NCBI GenBank assembly: GCA_023105745.1
Contig: JALGQZ010000004.1
Location: 37,152,437-37,216,436 of the forward strand
Direction: 5' to 3'
Length of the DNA stretch: 64,000 bases
Source: Austropuccinia psidii
Taxonomy: Eukaryota; Basidiomycota; Pucciniomycetes; Pucciniales; Sphaerophragmiaceae
The position numbers were made by a program, and so were the translations under genes. This document shows, in pieces, positions 1-12,187 of the stretch (positions are counted from its first letter, which is position 1; every line of letters starts with the position of its first letter). Under the pieces are notes generated by a model. That model had not been told where the DNA came from and ran no database searches. It saw only the letters and a list, made by a program, of their open reading frames with translations.

Positions 1-736
1 AATGGCTGATTTAAGGGACTAAAATGGCTAAAGCAGCCCCTTTTTGTTCTAAACCAGAGTTCAATGACACCATAATTGGCTTTTAAGCTGTCAGTGTGTT
101 TATTACTACTGATTGGAGTAAGGGAATTGGTGGCTATGGAAGATTATCTTCTTTGACCCACTTTTCTCTTCATGTTAGAATCTTTTCCTTTTAAAATTGG
201 TTTAAACACTGTTAAGCCAATGATTAAAAGATATCAACCAAAATTTTCAAATAAATTCAAGATTTCTAACCACATGAAAAAATTATTATAATAATTTTTA
301 ACCTTGAACCACCCAAAAGCAAATTAAAGCATCTTTCATCAATGTTAACTCTGTCACTTTGTTTTTAAATTAACTCTGCTCCATTTTTGGAATTATCTAC
401 CTTTAATAATATTTTTATAGACCCTTTTCTAATACTGATTTCCTGAAGTCCCTTTCTCAATCAATTCCAATTGAACTTTCTCTTGAAGAAATTTCTCTTT
501 TAGCCATAAATATCTCTTGTAGAGTATTTTTGTATAAATTTTTATTTTTTTTAAAACAATGAATGTTTGTAATATTATTTTTTTATAAAAAAAAAGCTAA
601 AAATAAATGAATTTTGCCTGCTTTTCTCTCAAAAATCTTCAAACCTACTATTTTTAATTAAAATATCCTATATACAAATTTTGAGGACAGGAAAATTTTT
701 CTTTTTACAATCAGATTTTCATATCCAAACCTTACA
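1..736 (+). repeat. Gypsy 5' LTR, left part outside window (element 1)
   Basis: The first bases match the interior of the LTR that starts at 26241 (shared block AATGGCTGATTTAAGG, here at the window edge, there near 27284). The match runs to the LTR end CTTACA at 731-736. A decayed primer binding site follows (TTTTGAAATCCCAGCCATGA), which corresponds to the TTTGGGGGCCCAGCCATGA that follows the 26241-28045 LTR. Many small differences show that this is an older copy. Confidence 0.8.
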
Positions 737-962
737 TTTTGAAATCCCAGCCATGATATTTTAACTTTGACATATTTTTTTACCTTTTTTAATTTCTTTT
801 ATCAAATTGAAAAACTTGAAAATACATAAAAAATACTTATAATCTCAAAAATTCATAAAAATACTTCTTTTTGAATATTATAAGTCAGGATTGATTCTTC
901 ATTTTATTTTGAAAAATTACCTTTTTTTTACTACAATGATTCTTTTCTTCATCAATTTTTAG

Positions 963-2735
963 TGCTTGATAACATGGTATGACAAGAAAAATTCAAAGTA
1001 GCTTCAACAGTAACTAGCATTATCACAGAAAGTACTATTAATTATGACCATAATAGACCTATGATTATAACTCATAATAATAAACCAGAAACATTTTATT
1101 CTGAATTCATAAATTTTGGTATTAGTAATACAATCCAAAAAGCAAAGAATTTGGAAAATAGTGAGTTTTTGATGTGAAATTACTTTTTTCAGGCCTTTTT
1201 ACTTATAATTATGACCTAAAACAGATTGGGAGCTGACCATAAGCCCTCAAGAAGCTCCCAAAAATCTTATTGATGCTACTATGTAAGAAGCCAACCAGTT
1301 ACAGAAAGACAAGGGTCAGTAAATCAATCCCAAACTGACAAATTATGCCATTTTGAATCTTGAATCACTGTTTTTGCTTAAAACAGAGATGAAACTGCTA
1401 CAACAAGCCCAAGTAGACATTTAAAGAGACATCCAGAAAGCATAAAACAATTAAATTCAAAACAATCAGTATCAGATACTAGTAGAAATTTGTAAAAACA
1501 GCATGAAATCTCTCACCTGATCATGACAAAATTTCTGAGCCATCCTAATACTTGAGAGTTACTAAATTGATGGCATCCATTGATGGAAAAGAAGAAAATG
1601 ATTCTTTTAACAGAAGACTAGAGGAAAAACAACCCTCCACAACCCAAACCAGTGCCTAGAAGAAGAACATCCAATTTGAAAAAGCAGCCACAAGCTCAGA
1701 ACAAGGGAAAAGGAAAAGCACCAGCTACAAAACCATACAGGAAGGGATACAGAATCCCAAATATTCAACAAGATGCCATGGAAAATGTGTTTCATATGGC
1801 CAGAACCATGATGGAGATGCATAAGGGAGAGGAATACAGATCAAAATATCAAATTTTTTTTCTCAGATTTTGGATGGAATTATAGCTTTGTACATAATTA
1901 TAAATGACATTAAAAGTCATATTTCTGATAAAAATGAAAATATTTCTAAAAATCTTAAGAAAAATAATCTGAGATTAAGCCAAATAAATGAAACACTTCC
2001 TTTTTTTGAGAAAGCTTTAAGAGCAATTAAAACATCAAATAATGACACTTCATTTGCAAATAAAATAAGTGAACAATATTTCATTATTAAAGAATTAACA
2101 AATAAATATTCTAAATTGTATATTTATTAAATAATTGAAACAAGAATAAAAAAAGACATAAATATTAACAAAGCAGATAATAGAAAAATACTTGATGATA
2201 TTACAAATTCATTTACTTAGTTAAAGACAAATACCATTGGCTTCAAAGAATATTTTCATACCTCACAAGAAGAAGTATCAACATTAACAATGAAATTGAA
2301 TCAGATTATTTCTGATTGTACTAGACAAAAATAATTACAGCAGGAATTGAAAATTAAAGAAGAAATGTATAAGATTAATTTAATAAATTTAATACAAGGT
2401 TCCCAACATGAATTAAGAAATCCCACAAGGTTTAATACCAGTAAAATGAATGAAATTGAACAGTTACTTCACACCTTTCCAAGAATGCCTACACCTCTAA
2501 ATCCAAGTGAGGGTATAAGAAATTCAAACCCAAAAGTATTGGATATAGAAAATTAACAAATAAAAAAATGAATTTTTTACTTCTTTTCATAACTTGGAAC
2601 ACTCAATGGGCCAAGAGATTTTTAAATAAGTATCAAAACTTAAAGAAGGGACTCACATCAGTGGTTAAGGTAAATATGATCATATGGAATTAATCAGAGG
2701 TATTAAAATGATTAAAAAAGACTTTGAGTTACCAG
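963..2735 (+). pseudogene. Decayed gag region of Gypsy element 1, with alternate-frame exons
   Basis: This is homologous to the 5' internal part of element 2 (28271-30030) but broken by many stops. A leader exon-like block (963-1160) is bounded by TTTTTAG and GTGAGT. The acceptor AACAG is at 1224, giving a 64-nt intron. After it the alternate frame reads into EANQLQKDKGQ and later, at 1670-1880, into KGKGKAPA, GYRIPN and ENVFHMARTMM, the conserved C-terminal block of the alternate-frame protein. The coiled-coil-like gag part follows (1870-2130 and 2347-2556). Homology stops at about 2735, in the middle of the capsid block after the LPDR-like stretch, where unrelated DNA begins. No frame is long enough to be functional. 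Confidence 0.75.
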
Positions 2736-5086
2736 ATAGATTTTATTTTTCCAATATTTTTAGGTAATCTTTGTATGTTAATTTCTGATCCAGTGGTGCT
2801 ACATTATTGGGATTAGTACTATTGGATAGCCCCTGTTGAGAGATTTAATAAAAGACCCCAATAGGTGGGTTTGAAGTCAAAATACTAATTTTTAGATGAG
2901 AGGTGAATATTAAGGTTTATGCTGTGGGAACTCCTTTTGTTGTGGGATAAATAATAGGCAGTACCTTGAAGTGGAAATTATTGGTTAGTCTGTTTTCAAT
3001 TTCAGAGTTAGCCAATAACCATGGGTACTAAGATGTATTATCTGCCCCTCTAAATATGCTGAAAAAGATACCCTCTTGATGAGATCACAAATCAATTCTT
3101 TATTTTTGTGCATTTTCAATTGAAGAATTTTCTTCAGCAGTCTCTATCAGTCTTTAAATGAAATATCACTATAATAATAATGTTAATAGCTAATATTTGT
3201 TTAATAATTAAGGTTTTCTTAACTTCTTGTTATTGATTATATAATTCGTTTTAATTTATTCTTCTAGTATTCCTTCACTCAATACTTGAGATATTTAAAG
3301 AATATTTTTTAGGATCACTATTAATTTTAATAATAATCTTGATAGCTAATTAAGACTTTTAAAGTTTATTTAATAATACTATCAATATAGGTATAATAAT
3401 TTAAGGGTAAGATAATTTTATAGGGGTGGTTCTGGTTAATATTATGATAAGACATAAACAATATAATATTAATATAATACTATTAGGATAAATTTAAATC
3501 TAATCCAATATATCTATAGATTATCCTACTAAAGAAGGGATGGATTGATCCTCAATATTATTTTATCAATCAGAAGAATTGGGGAAAAACAGGGAGAGAG
3601 GCACTTTATTTATACCTTTTTGACACTCCATAGAGCCTTTCAAAAACAAGGTACTTAGTAAAAATTCCACCTTGAGACATTTTTGCTGGTGGGTAAGCTG
3701 AAAATGGTGTCATTTGATCAAGATATTGCAACATATTTTTGGTTTATTGCATCATTCTGAACCTTATTATTTTCAGTGAACAGCCTTGAGACATTCTCGC
3801 TAGTGGTTAAATTTGGAATGGTGTCATTTTATAAGGATTTTTCACTATATGTTTGGTTGATTGCACCATACTCTTTGAATTATACTGATACTTTAACTAA
3901 AATTCATTCCCATTATGCACATCCTTGAGAAATTGTTTGCTAGTGGTTAAATTTGGAATGGTGTAATTTGATTAGGATATTGCACCATATTTTTGGTTTA
4001 TTGAACCATTCTGGACTTTATTATTGTCAGTGCACAGCCTTGAGACATTTTTTCTAGTGGTTAAATTTGGAATGGTGTCATTTGATCAGGATATTGCACC
4101 ATTTTTTTGGTTGATTGCATAATTCTGAACTTTATCATTGTCAGTGCAACACCTTGAGACATTTTATCTGGTGGTTAAATTTGGAATGGTGTCATTTGAT
4201 ACAGATATTGCACCATATGTTTGGTTGATTGCACCATATGTTTGGTTGATTGCACCATTTTTTTTGAATTATACTTATATTTGAGATAAACTTTATTCCT
4301 AGCCTTGAGAGAATTCTTCTGATGGTTCAATTCTAAATTGTTTCATCTGATAAAGATATTGCACCATTTTTTAAAACTGTATTCTTATCTCTAGTAACCT
4401 TATTTCTCTTCTGCACAGCCTTGAGCTTTATTTAGTTGAGTATTTTTCTATGTAAAATTTAATTTGTAAATAATACCTGTAATGTTTGGCTATGGGAGTT
4501 TAAATGGGAATTGAGTAATGTAACACTATGTTAACTTATATTTAAGTGTTTTTTATGTCAAAAAATGTAACACATGATGTTGTCAGAGTGATGGTACATT
4601 TATGTAATCTTACACCTGCTTATTCATATTGAATATTTAAGCAAGCTGAATTATTTTAAAGAATACTATTTTACCTAGTATAAAGTATATAGTATTATTC
4701 TTTTTCTTAATTCCATGATATCTAGATAATTATTTATGTTATGGGGCTGAGGAAATATGTGACTATAGGTAAAATTTGATTTAGATTCAATTATAATGCT
4801 TATTTTAATCAAAATTCTCAGAAATATTTCATAGCCTTGATAAATTGGTTTATTTTTAGGGTATAATATCTCTTTAAACAGGAATGTTTCCTCTTTTAGA
4901 TGATTACATTAACAGACTAACTTGTTTAAGCTCTCCTTTCTGTTTTTGTGGCCTTATTGTACTTTTATTTGACTTAATAAAGGTTAAAGGTGTGTATTTC
5001 ACTTCTCCTTGTGTGCCAGTTCTATGGTACTTTTGAATTTCATTTTTGTGGTCTGGTTTTTGAATCACAATAGAAAATTACAAAAA
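2736..5086. other. AT-rich sequence between two retroelement fragments; no gene seen
   Basis: This stretch truncates the gag of element 1 on the left and the pol fragment on the right. It holds the ~114-bp tandem repeat described separately and otherwise no coding signal or recognisable LTR borders. It could be the decayed LTR of the pol fragment to its right, but I could not find matching ends. Confidence 0.5.
3661..4440. repeat. Tandem repeat, ~114-bp unit, seven copies
   Basis: The phrase CCTTGAGACATT or a close variant recurs at 3671, 3784, 3923, 4038, 4152, 4303 and 4419. Spacings are 113, 139, 115, 114, 151 and 116 bp. Each unit also contains TTAAATTTGGAATGGTGTCA, GATATTGCACCAT and TTTGGTTTATTGC. 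The two longer spacings hold extra part-copies of the GCACCATATGTTTGGTTGATT stretch. The copies are diverged. Confidence 0.85.
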
Positions 5087-7640
5087 AGGTGGAGAAATGT
5101 TTCATTTGGTGAATATCCTATCCAAAAGGAGAACCTTCCATAATTATCAACAAGAAGGCTGTTGGTCTCCATTTGAATTTTGATTACTACAAACTCAATT
5201 ATTTCCCTAGAAAGAAAACATCTCCTTTCCCTCCTATGAATAAACCTCTTACCATAGTTAATGGTTCTTCTATTTTCTCAAATATTAACCAGTTTGGTTT
5301 CTATAATCTCTATGAGAATCAAACAAAGAAATGAGCATTTAACAGCTTTTAGAACCAAATATGGCAGTTATGAGTTCCTGGTTATGCCTTTTGGACTCAA
5401 AAATGCTCCTGCTTATTTCCAGAATATTGTGAATGATACTTCCTCTTATCTTATTGATGTCGATTGTGTTGTTTATTTTGATTATATTATTACTTTTTCC
5501 AAGTCTGAGGAAGAACATGTCACTTGTTTGACCTCTGTTCATGCCATAATCAGAGATAATAACCTTTTTTACAAGGCTTCCAACTGCCTTTTTTGTAATA
5601 CTGTTGTTGAGTATTTAGGTTATGTTGTTTCTTCTGAAGGTAAAAATTTCAGAAAATTCTCAATTTGATTTTCCCTGGAAACCTCAATACTCTTAAATAA
5701 TTTTTTGATTTAGCCACTTTTTACCACCATTTTATCAAGGATTACTCAAAGAGAATCAACTCACTAACCAAATTCCTCAGGAAAGATTCTTTTGTCCACC
5801 TCAATTAGGAAGCTCTTATCAAGTTTCAGAAACTCAAAGAGTCTTTCAAAACTCTGCCAGATCTTTATTAATTCATCCCTTCTCTACAAACATCTTTAGT
5901 GGTCAATTCTTCTTATTATTCTTTGGGTTCTGTAATGAGCCAGATATCTTTCTCAGGAAATAATCCCCTTGAACTTTAAGGTTTAAAACTCCTTCCAGAA
6001 GAAATAAACTATGAGTTTAATGACAAGGAACTCCTTGGAATAGTCTGGTATATCAAGCGCTGAAGGTCTTTTCTTCTTTCCCTTTAATCACCTTTTGAAG
6101 TCCTCACCAATAACTCTTCCTTGAAATACTTCATGTCTTGAAAAGTACTCACTTTTAGTCAATCCTGCTTGGATGAATTTCATTTCTTCATTACTTGACA
6201 ACCTTTCCTCCTAGCTACTCTCCTGGATTCCTCTTTACATTTGGAAAATGTTGACCCAGAGAGGGGGGAGGATTTAATAAACAAAAATATGATGAATTTT
6301 TAACAAATTATCAATAAGTATGAATTTCAACCCTCAAAGTTTCTTCCGGTCAAGGTGGATTCTTTTTAGAATTTTGATTAATAAATTAAAAAGTAAATCT
6401 TTCAAGATCCTCAGCCCAGAAGTATTCTTCAACATTTGGGTAAAGGCAAATATGTTGAAGATTATTTTCTTTATTCCTATTCCAACTTCTTCTATTCAAA
6501 TATTGAGTGGTTTTTTGCAATGAGCCCACACTTTCACTCAATATAAATCAAAACTTTAATTATTATCTTCTGGCTTGTCATCCTGGTCAGAAGAAAACTC
6601 TTAAGCTTGTAAAGCCAGATTTCAGCTGGTATGGCATTAATCAATTCATCAAGGATTATGTTTTTTCCTGTCAAAAATGGTCAAGAAGGAAGGAAATGTA
6701 TCACAAGTGTTTTGGACTTCTTAGACCTCACCAAATTCCAAATATGCCTCAGATTTTTCTTGCAATGAATTTGATCACTAAATTTCCCTTGTACAATTCC
6801 TTTTATTCAGCCCTGGTAATAGTGGAAATATTCTCAAAAATGGAAGTATTAATTCCATCAATTTCCTCAATCACTGCTCTTTATTTGTAAGATCTATTTA
6901 TCAATAATATTTTCTCAACTTCTTTTCAGTGATAGAGGTTACCTATCAGCTTCTTATTTTTGGACCAACTTCTGTCAGCAGCTCAAGATTTTAAGAAATA
7001 TTTCAACTTCTTACCACCCTGAAGCTGATGGACACACAGGGAGGTTAAATTAGATACTAGAACAGTAACTTTGGATTTATGTTAGTTATCATCAATGTTA
7101 TTGTCACACATAGCTCCGTCTTACTGAATTTGAATAAAATAACTCTGATCCCCCTTCAACCAATCAATAAATGCTTTTCAAAGTTTATAGAAGATTTACT
7201 CAATTTTATTCATTTCAAATTACTCAATACACTCCTTCTGGAAAGATATCTTAAAAAATACAATCAGTACAGAAATATCTCAAAAGAGAGCTTGAAATCA
7301 CCATAAACAGGCTTAAGAAGTATACAGACAAAAGTGAAGCAAGTTCACCTTTTTCAACCCTGGTGAAATGGTATGGCTTTCCTCCAGTAACATAAAATAA
7401 ACAAGAAATACCAACAAATTTTCAGAAATATATTTGGGTCACTTTTTAAAATTTGAGAAAGTCAGTCAAAATGTCTATCACCTCAATCTTCCAAAGCAAT
7501 GTAAGAAAGTCAATAATTTCTGTCATATTTACCTCATTTAACCTTTAAAGAATGATTAACTCCCAAATAGCCAATAGGATCCTCCTTCTCCATTCATAGT
7601 AGAATATCAGGAATAATGGTAAGTCTTTCAAGTCTTGGAT
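5087..7640 (+). pseudogene. Decayed Ty3/Gypsy pol fragment: RT, RNase H, integrase
   Basis: The fragment begins inside the reverse transcriptase. Recognisable parts include TAFRTKYGSYEFLVMPFGLK and NAPAYFQ (5340-5420). Next comes VYFDYIITFSKSEEEH, where the YLDD-type active site reads YFDY, and then EYLGYVV. Decayed RNase H follows with INYEFNDKELLGIVW (~6005-6050) and FEVLTNNSSLKYF (~6090-6135; the usual D of LTDH is N). Integrase follows: HPGQKKTLKLVKPDFSWYG (6575-6640), SDRGYL, TSYHPEADGHTGR (~7005-7045), and a C-terminal FNPGEMVWLSS (~7345-7385). Stops and frameshifts occur throughout. It is related to the copy at 55000-57890, which supplies the 5' half missing here. Its own 5' LTR, gag and protease are absent. 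Confidence 0.85.
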
Positions 7641-10600
7641 TCAAAGCTCAGAAGAGAAAAGCTACAGTACTTATTATAGTGTAAAGGATTCACTGAGTAC
7701 CCAGAAGAATAAAATTGGGAACCAGCTGAAAACCTAAAGAACTCCCTTGAAATTGTCAAGGACTTCTAGCAATTATATCCTGACAAGCTAGAGCCAAGAT
7801 CCCCTAAATGTTGATTTTTTGGAGTGCTAGTTATAGGACAGATGAACAAAATTAATCTCCTCTAATAGTATGCCCTTCCAGTGGCATTTATACCATTATT
7901 TCTGCTAGAATAACTTTCTACAATCTGTGAGCACTTTTGAGTTCTTTTTCAACAGAACTCTTGCCGAGCTTCCAATTTCAGTGCCATGTTTATGGCCATT
8001 TTCACTCGGTAAGATGGACCATTCTTTTCATTCTTAATATTCAAGCCATTTACACTTTTCAAGGCCTTCTTTCACCAATTTGTTTTTCTTTCATGGAACT
8101 TTCAGGAGTGGTGATTAACAAAATTAAGTTCTTCTCCTGCTTTTCACTTCACTGAGGGGTCCACAATCTGTCAAAGCATCACCTTGACCCTTCTGTGAGA
8201 ACCTGGTATTCACCTTTCTTTTCCAGGTTCTATGATAAATTTAACTCAATTATCAACCTCTGTTATCAAGATTAAAAACTCCCCATCCTTCATTACTTTC
8301 CTTTCTTTTTATTTCATTTTCACTTTCTGTGTTCTTTTTATTATACTTTGATCTCATTTAACCATCATAAATCTTTTAAAGCTTTAATAATTGAAAAATC
8401 CAACGTCAAAAGAAGATAAAGAAATACCCATATTGTATTCCAACCTTCATATCAGTTTTCAATTTCTCTATAAAAATTACTCCTCTTGAATCCCTGTCTC
8501 AAAATCATTTCAGCTATCCTCAAACAGGATTTAACTTGTATTGGCTCTCAGGAGCTCACCTTCAAAGGTGGGGGTACTGTCACAATTAATGAAAATAATT
8601 CCCCTTGGATCAAACTATGGCAAATATTTTCCATATTCATTTTATGGGCATTTGGCCATATCCATCATCCTTTGCATAGTTCTCCATATTAATCCTTATT
8701 GGGAAAATTTCCCATTCTATAATCTGTAGAAACATGTCCCCTTCAGAAAACCAAGGCCATCTTTGGCTCTTTCATACCTTTGGGGAATTTCCAATTGAAA
8801 AAGGGAAATTTCCCTCAAATGTCTGTATTAGTCAATTTTGACTTTAATTAAATATTTGCCCAATATGTGAACTTTTTCACATTGCTGTGAATTTTGGTGA
8901 ATTTTTACCTTTCATGTCATTTTCCCATTAATCAAGATAAATATGCCCAAATGGCCATATGGGGCCATTTTGGTCTGTATTGGCATATTTTTGAGTTTTG
9001 TGAACATAAATATTTAAGCTTCTTTTGGCCGAAATACCAACACTAATCAAGATACCCAGAAAGACTCTGAAGCCCATCAAATTCCAATTTTTTCCATTAG
9101 TAAAGGAAATCATCCATAATACCTTTGGCCATATTTTCCCTTAAAAACCAGAGCTTTCATGAATGGTTTTATATTCGATTTCAGTCCTTTTTACACCAGA
9201 AATCCAATGGTGAAAATCTCAAGGTGCCATTTTTAAATTCAAAATACATTTACAGACCTCATGGCACAATATTTCAAGAGGCACACTAAGGGTTCAAGAA
9301 AAAGTATTTCTATAAACACAAATCACCTCATTAATAAAGCATTTTCTCATTTCAAATATGAAGTATTACCCCAAGGGAATACTTTCAAGTTTTATTTCCA
9401 GGGATATCCAAGAGGAAGTTCCAAATCAGTTTTGAAATTTCAAATCTCAATAAATACACCTTAAAAATCACACTCATTCAGTAAAGCCTTCTTCCATATA
9501 AGAATAGAATCTAACCACAGAAATTGGAAATATTATTCAACCCAGTTCATTTTTCACTTTAGAAAGCTATATGTTTCCTTAAACAGTAAATACAGCTTCA
9601 AGGTTTCATAAAGATTAGTTTTCAGCCTGAAGGATTCAATATCTCAAAATTTCACATATACCAGCCTTCTTTTAAGCCCTTGATAGGTTTTTTTTCCACA
9701 GTTTCTTAATATACTAATACTTTATTCTATCTTTATTTTTTTTCATATTTATGGCAAACACTTATATTATTAAGTCAATCATTTGCACCCTTTTCCTTTC
9801 CTTTCAGTGAATATTTGTGGTCAAATTATTTATTAATTCCATTTTTCTTTCTTAAATTTTGAAAAAGTGATTAAGGAATTAATATTTTGGCTCTTTGGCC
9901 ATTGTATTTCTTTTATTGTTTTCCTATCACTTTTTCTTTCATTTTTACTTATCAAATACATATACCCCTTTACTCATTTCTTCAATTTTTTGGTGTCTTC
10001 AAAGTCAGCTCCCTTATTACTGGAATTCATAATTGTCTTTTTTTTTCAAAAGAACGTTCCTGTCACATTGAATAAGGAGAAACTTTAGAATATACCCCCA
10101 GATAATGAAGAATGTTTTGCTTTTGGAACTTAAATCTGGAAAGCTTAACAGCAATGAATCTTGTGACATTTTATTTTATAGATAAATATTTTCCCCTTCA
10201 ATTTTTCTTCTCCAATATCAGAAATATTAAATTTGATTCTTTTTTAATTGGAGGTATTATCTTCATTTTCCCAATTAACAGAAAATCTTTCATGTTATCA
10301 CTATTTAGTGTCACCTTTTAAGGAATTAATATAAATTCTTATGTTATATAACCAATAAGATCATATTGAATGAATTAACACATATAGCTCATGAGTAATG
10401 ATGGAAATTCCAAAAAAGGATTAGATTCATGACTCAATAATTTCTTTACCATTTTAAAGGAATTGGGTGTATTTCCCATAGCTATTACCTTAAAGCTTTA
10501 GATTAATTAAATTTAATGGCCAAGGTCTTTACCTAATAATTTTTAAATCTGAATGAGGTATATAGGGAGTCCACATTAATTTTTACTTAAAAGTATGGCC

Positions 10601-12187
10601 CTAAATTCTACCCCAATTGTCTCTGGCCATCTTTACTCAATTTAAAGTCCTTGAGAAAAACCCTGAAGATGAATATTCTAATATAAATTCTATTCACTTA
10701 TTTTGTAAACTTTGTTTAGTAGGTATATGAACCTTAAATTTCTAATATCATGGTTTGATCTTGGATGATGTATTTTGGCAGAAATTTACATACTTTTACA
10801 AATATCTTCTTCTTTATAGAGTTCTTATTGGAATTATCTGCTTTTCCAATTGAAATATCTCAATTGTACTTAGCTCTTCATAGAGTTTACTTATAGTTTA
10901 TCACCTCATGTTTATTGAGAAATGGTTCCTCTTTTTTTACTTTCAGACTAAAAGTGGGATTTTAGCTAAATTCAAAAGAAGGGAATACCTATCATATGAG
11001 ATTAATATTTTTATCACAAATCTTACTAGAGTATTATTGAAATAACTTTAGCTTCTCAAGAAATATACTAAAAGTGATTGACTCACTTCTAAATGAGATA
11101 TAATAATATTACTTTAAAATTGAATTTTTAAATAATTTTATTTTGCAAAAATAATATCAGAAGAGATATAATCCTTAATTAAAATAGAATTACTACTCTT
11201 AAATTTTCTTAGTTACAAATTTCAGATTTCAATATAAGAATATAATTTTTTTTATTGGTATATCCGCTACAGTAAAAATTAGTACTTTGACAAAAAATTT
11301 AATATTATTTTATTGAAACAAAGTATGACTATGAAAAAAATAATAAAATTTGAATAATTAATGCAATAAATGAAATTAGAAAAAAAAATCATTTGAAATT
11401 TATAGAAAAAAAAATTGGACAAAAATTCAAAGAAATTGGATGGATTCTATGTAGTAAGTATAGGCTTACCTGCTTTCAGGCTCAAATGTCTACCATGGAT
11501 GAACCTTTGTATAAAATTTCACTCTTTCCATGAAGAATTGTATTTAGATATCTAGAGAGGATTTTTTATGATTTAATTTGTAAGAAATTATCCAATTTTA
11601 GAGATAGTGTCACTTAGGTATCTTCAGAATTTTTAGTTTATCTGAGAATTAAGTCTGACTTCCTTAGATACTTAAAAAATACCTCAAATTTCAAAAATTT
11701 CTAACTTTGATTTTCCTTTAAATATCAATATTTCTATTTACTTTGGCTTATAAGCTTTCAAATGATAAGAGTGTAATTTAAAAATTACTTCTTACAATAC
11801 CAAAGATAACCTAAATTACCTGTAATAATACTTAATTAAATAAAATTACTGTTCCAACAATAAGTTAAGTTTCCAAGAAAAGGAGAATTATACAAAATTA
11901 TTTATATTCAAAATCAAATCTATTTATATAAGCTCAAAATTAAATTCATTTATAGAAGAAATACTTATTACCTATGTATCTTTTAAGAAAATTTATATAA
12001 TTTGCTTTAAATTTATTTTATATCATTTTCTTTAAATTTATTTTATATCATTTTCTTATATATAAAGCTTTACTTTATTAAATTCCTTATATTATCTGAG
12101 TTTTTTATAATTGATTCTTCTCCTCTAAATTTTGGTTTGAATTAAATATTTCTTAATTTTTTTTAGATTATTTATTTATTGCTTTTG
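7641..12187. other. Long AT-rich stretch; decayed LTR and flank, no gene seen
   Basis: The part after 8578 is probably the 3' LTR of the pol fragment to its left. From about 10300 to 12187 the sequence is AT-rich with only short ORFs made of common AT-rich codons. No protein motif, RNA gene or clear repeat border was seen. Element 4 is inserted at the right edge, duplicating TTTTG at 12183-12187. Confidence 0.4.
8566..8590 (+). other. Probable polypurine tract and start of 3' LTR
   Basis: AAAGGTGGGGGTAC is followed directly by TGTCACAATTAATG. This is the usual order of polypurine tract then LTR start (TG) downstream of the pol fragment ending near 7640. The copy at 53399 also starts TGTCACA, which supports the border. 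I could not find the other end of this LTR. Confidence 0.45.
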
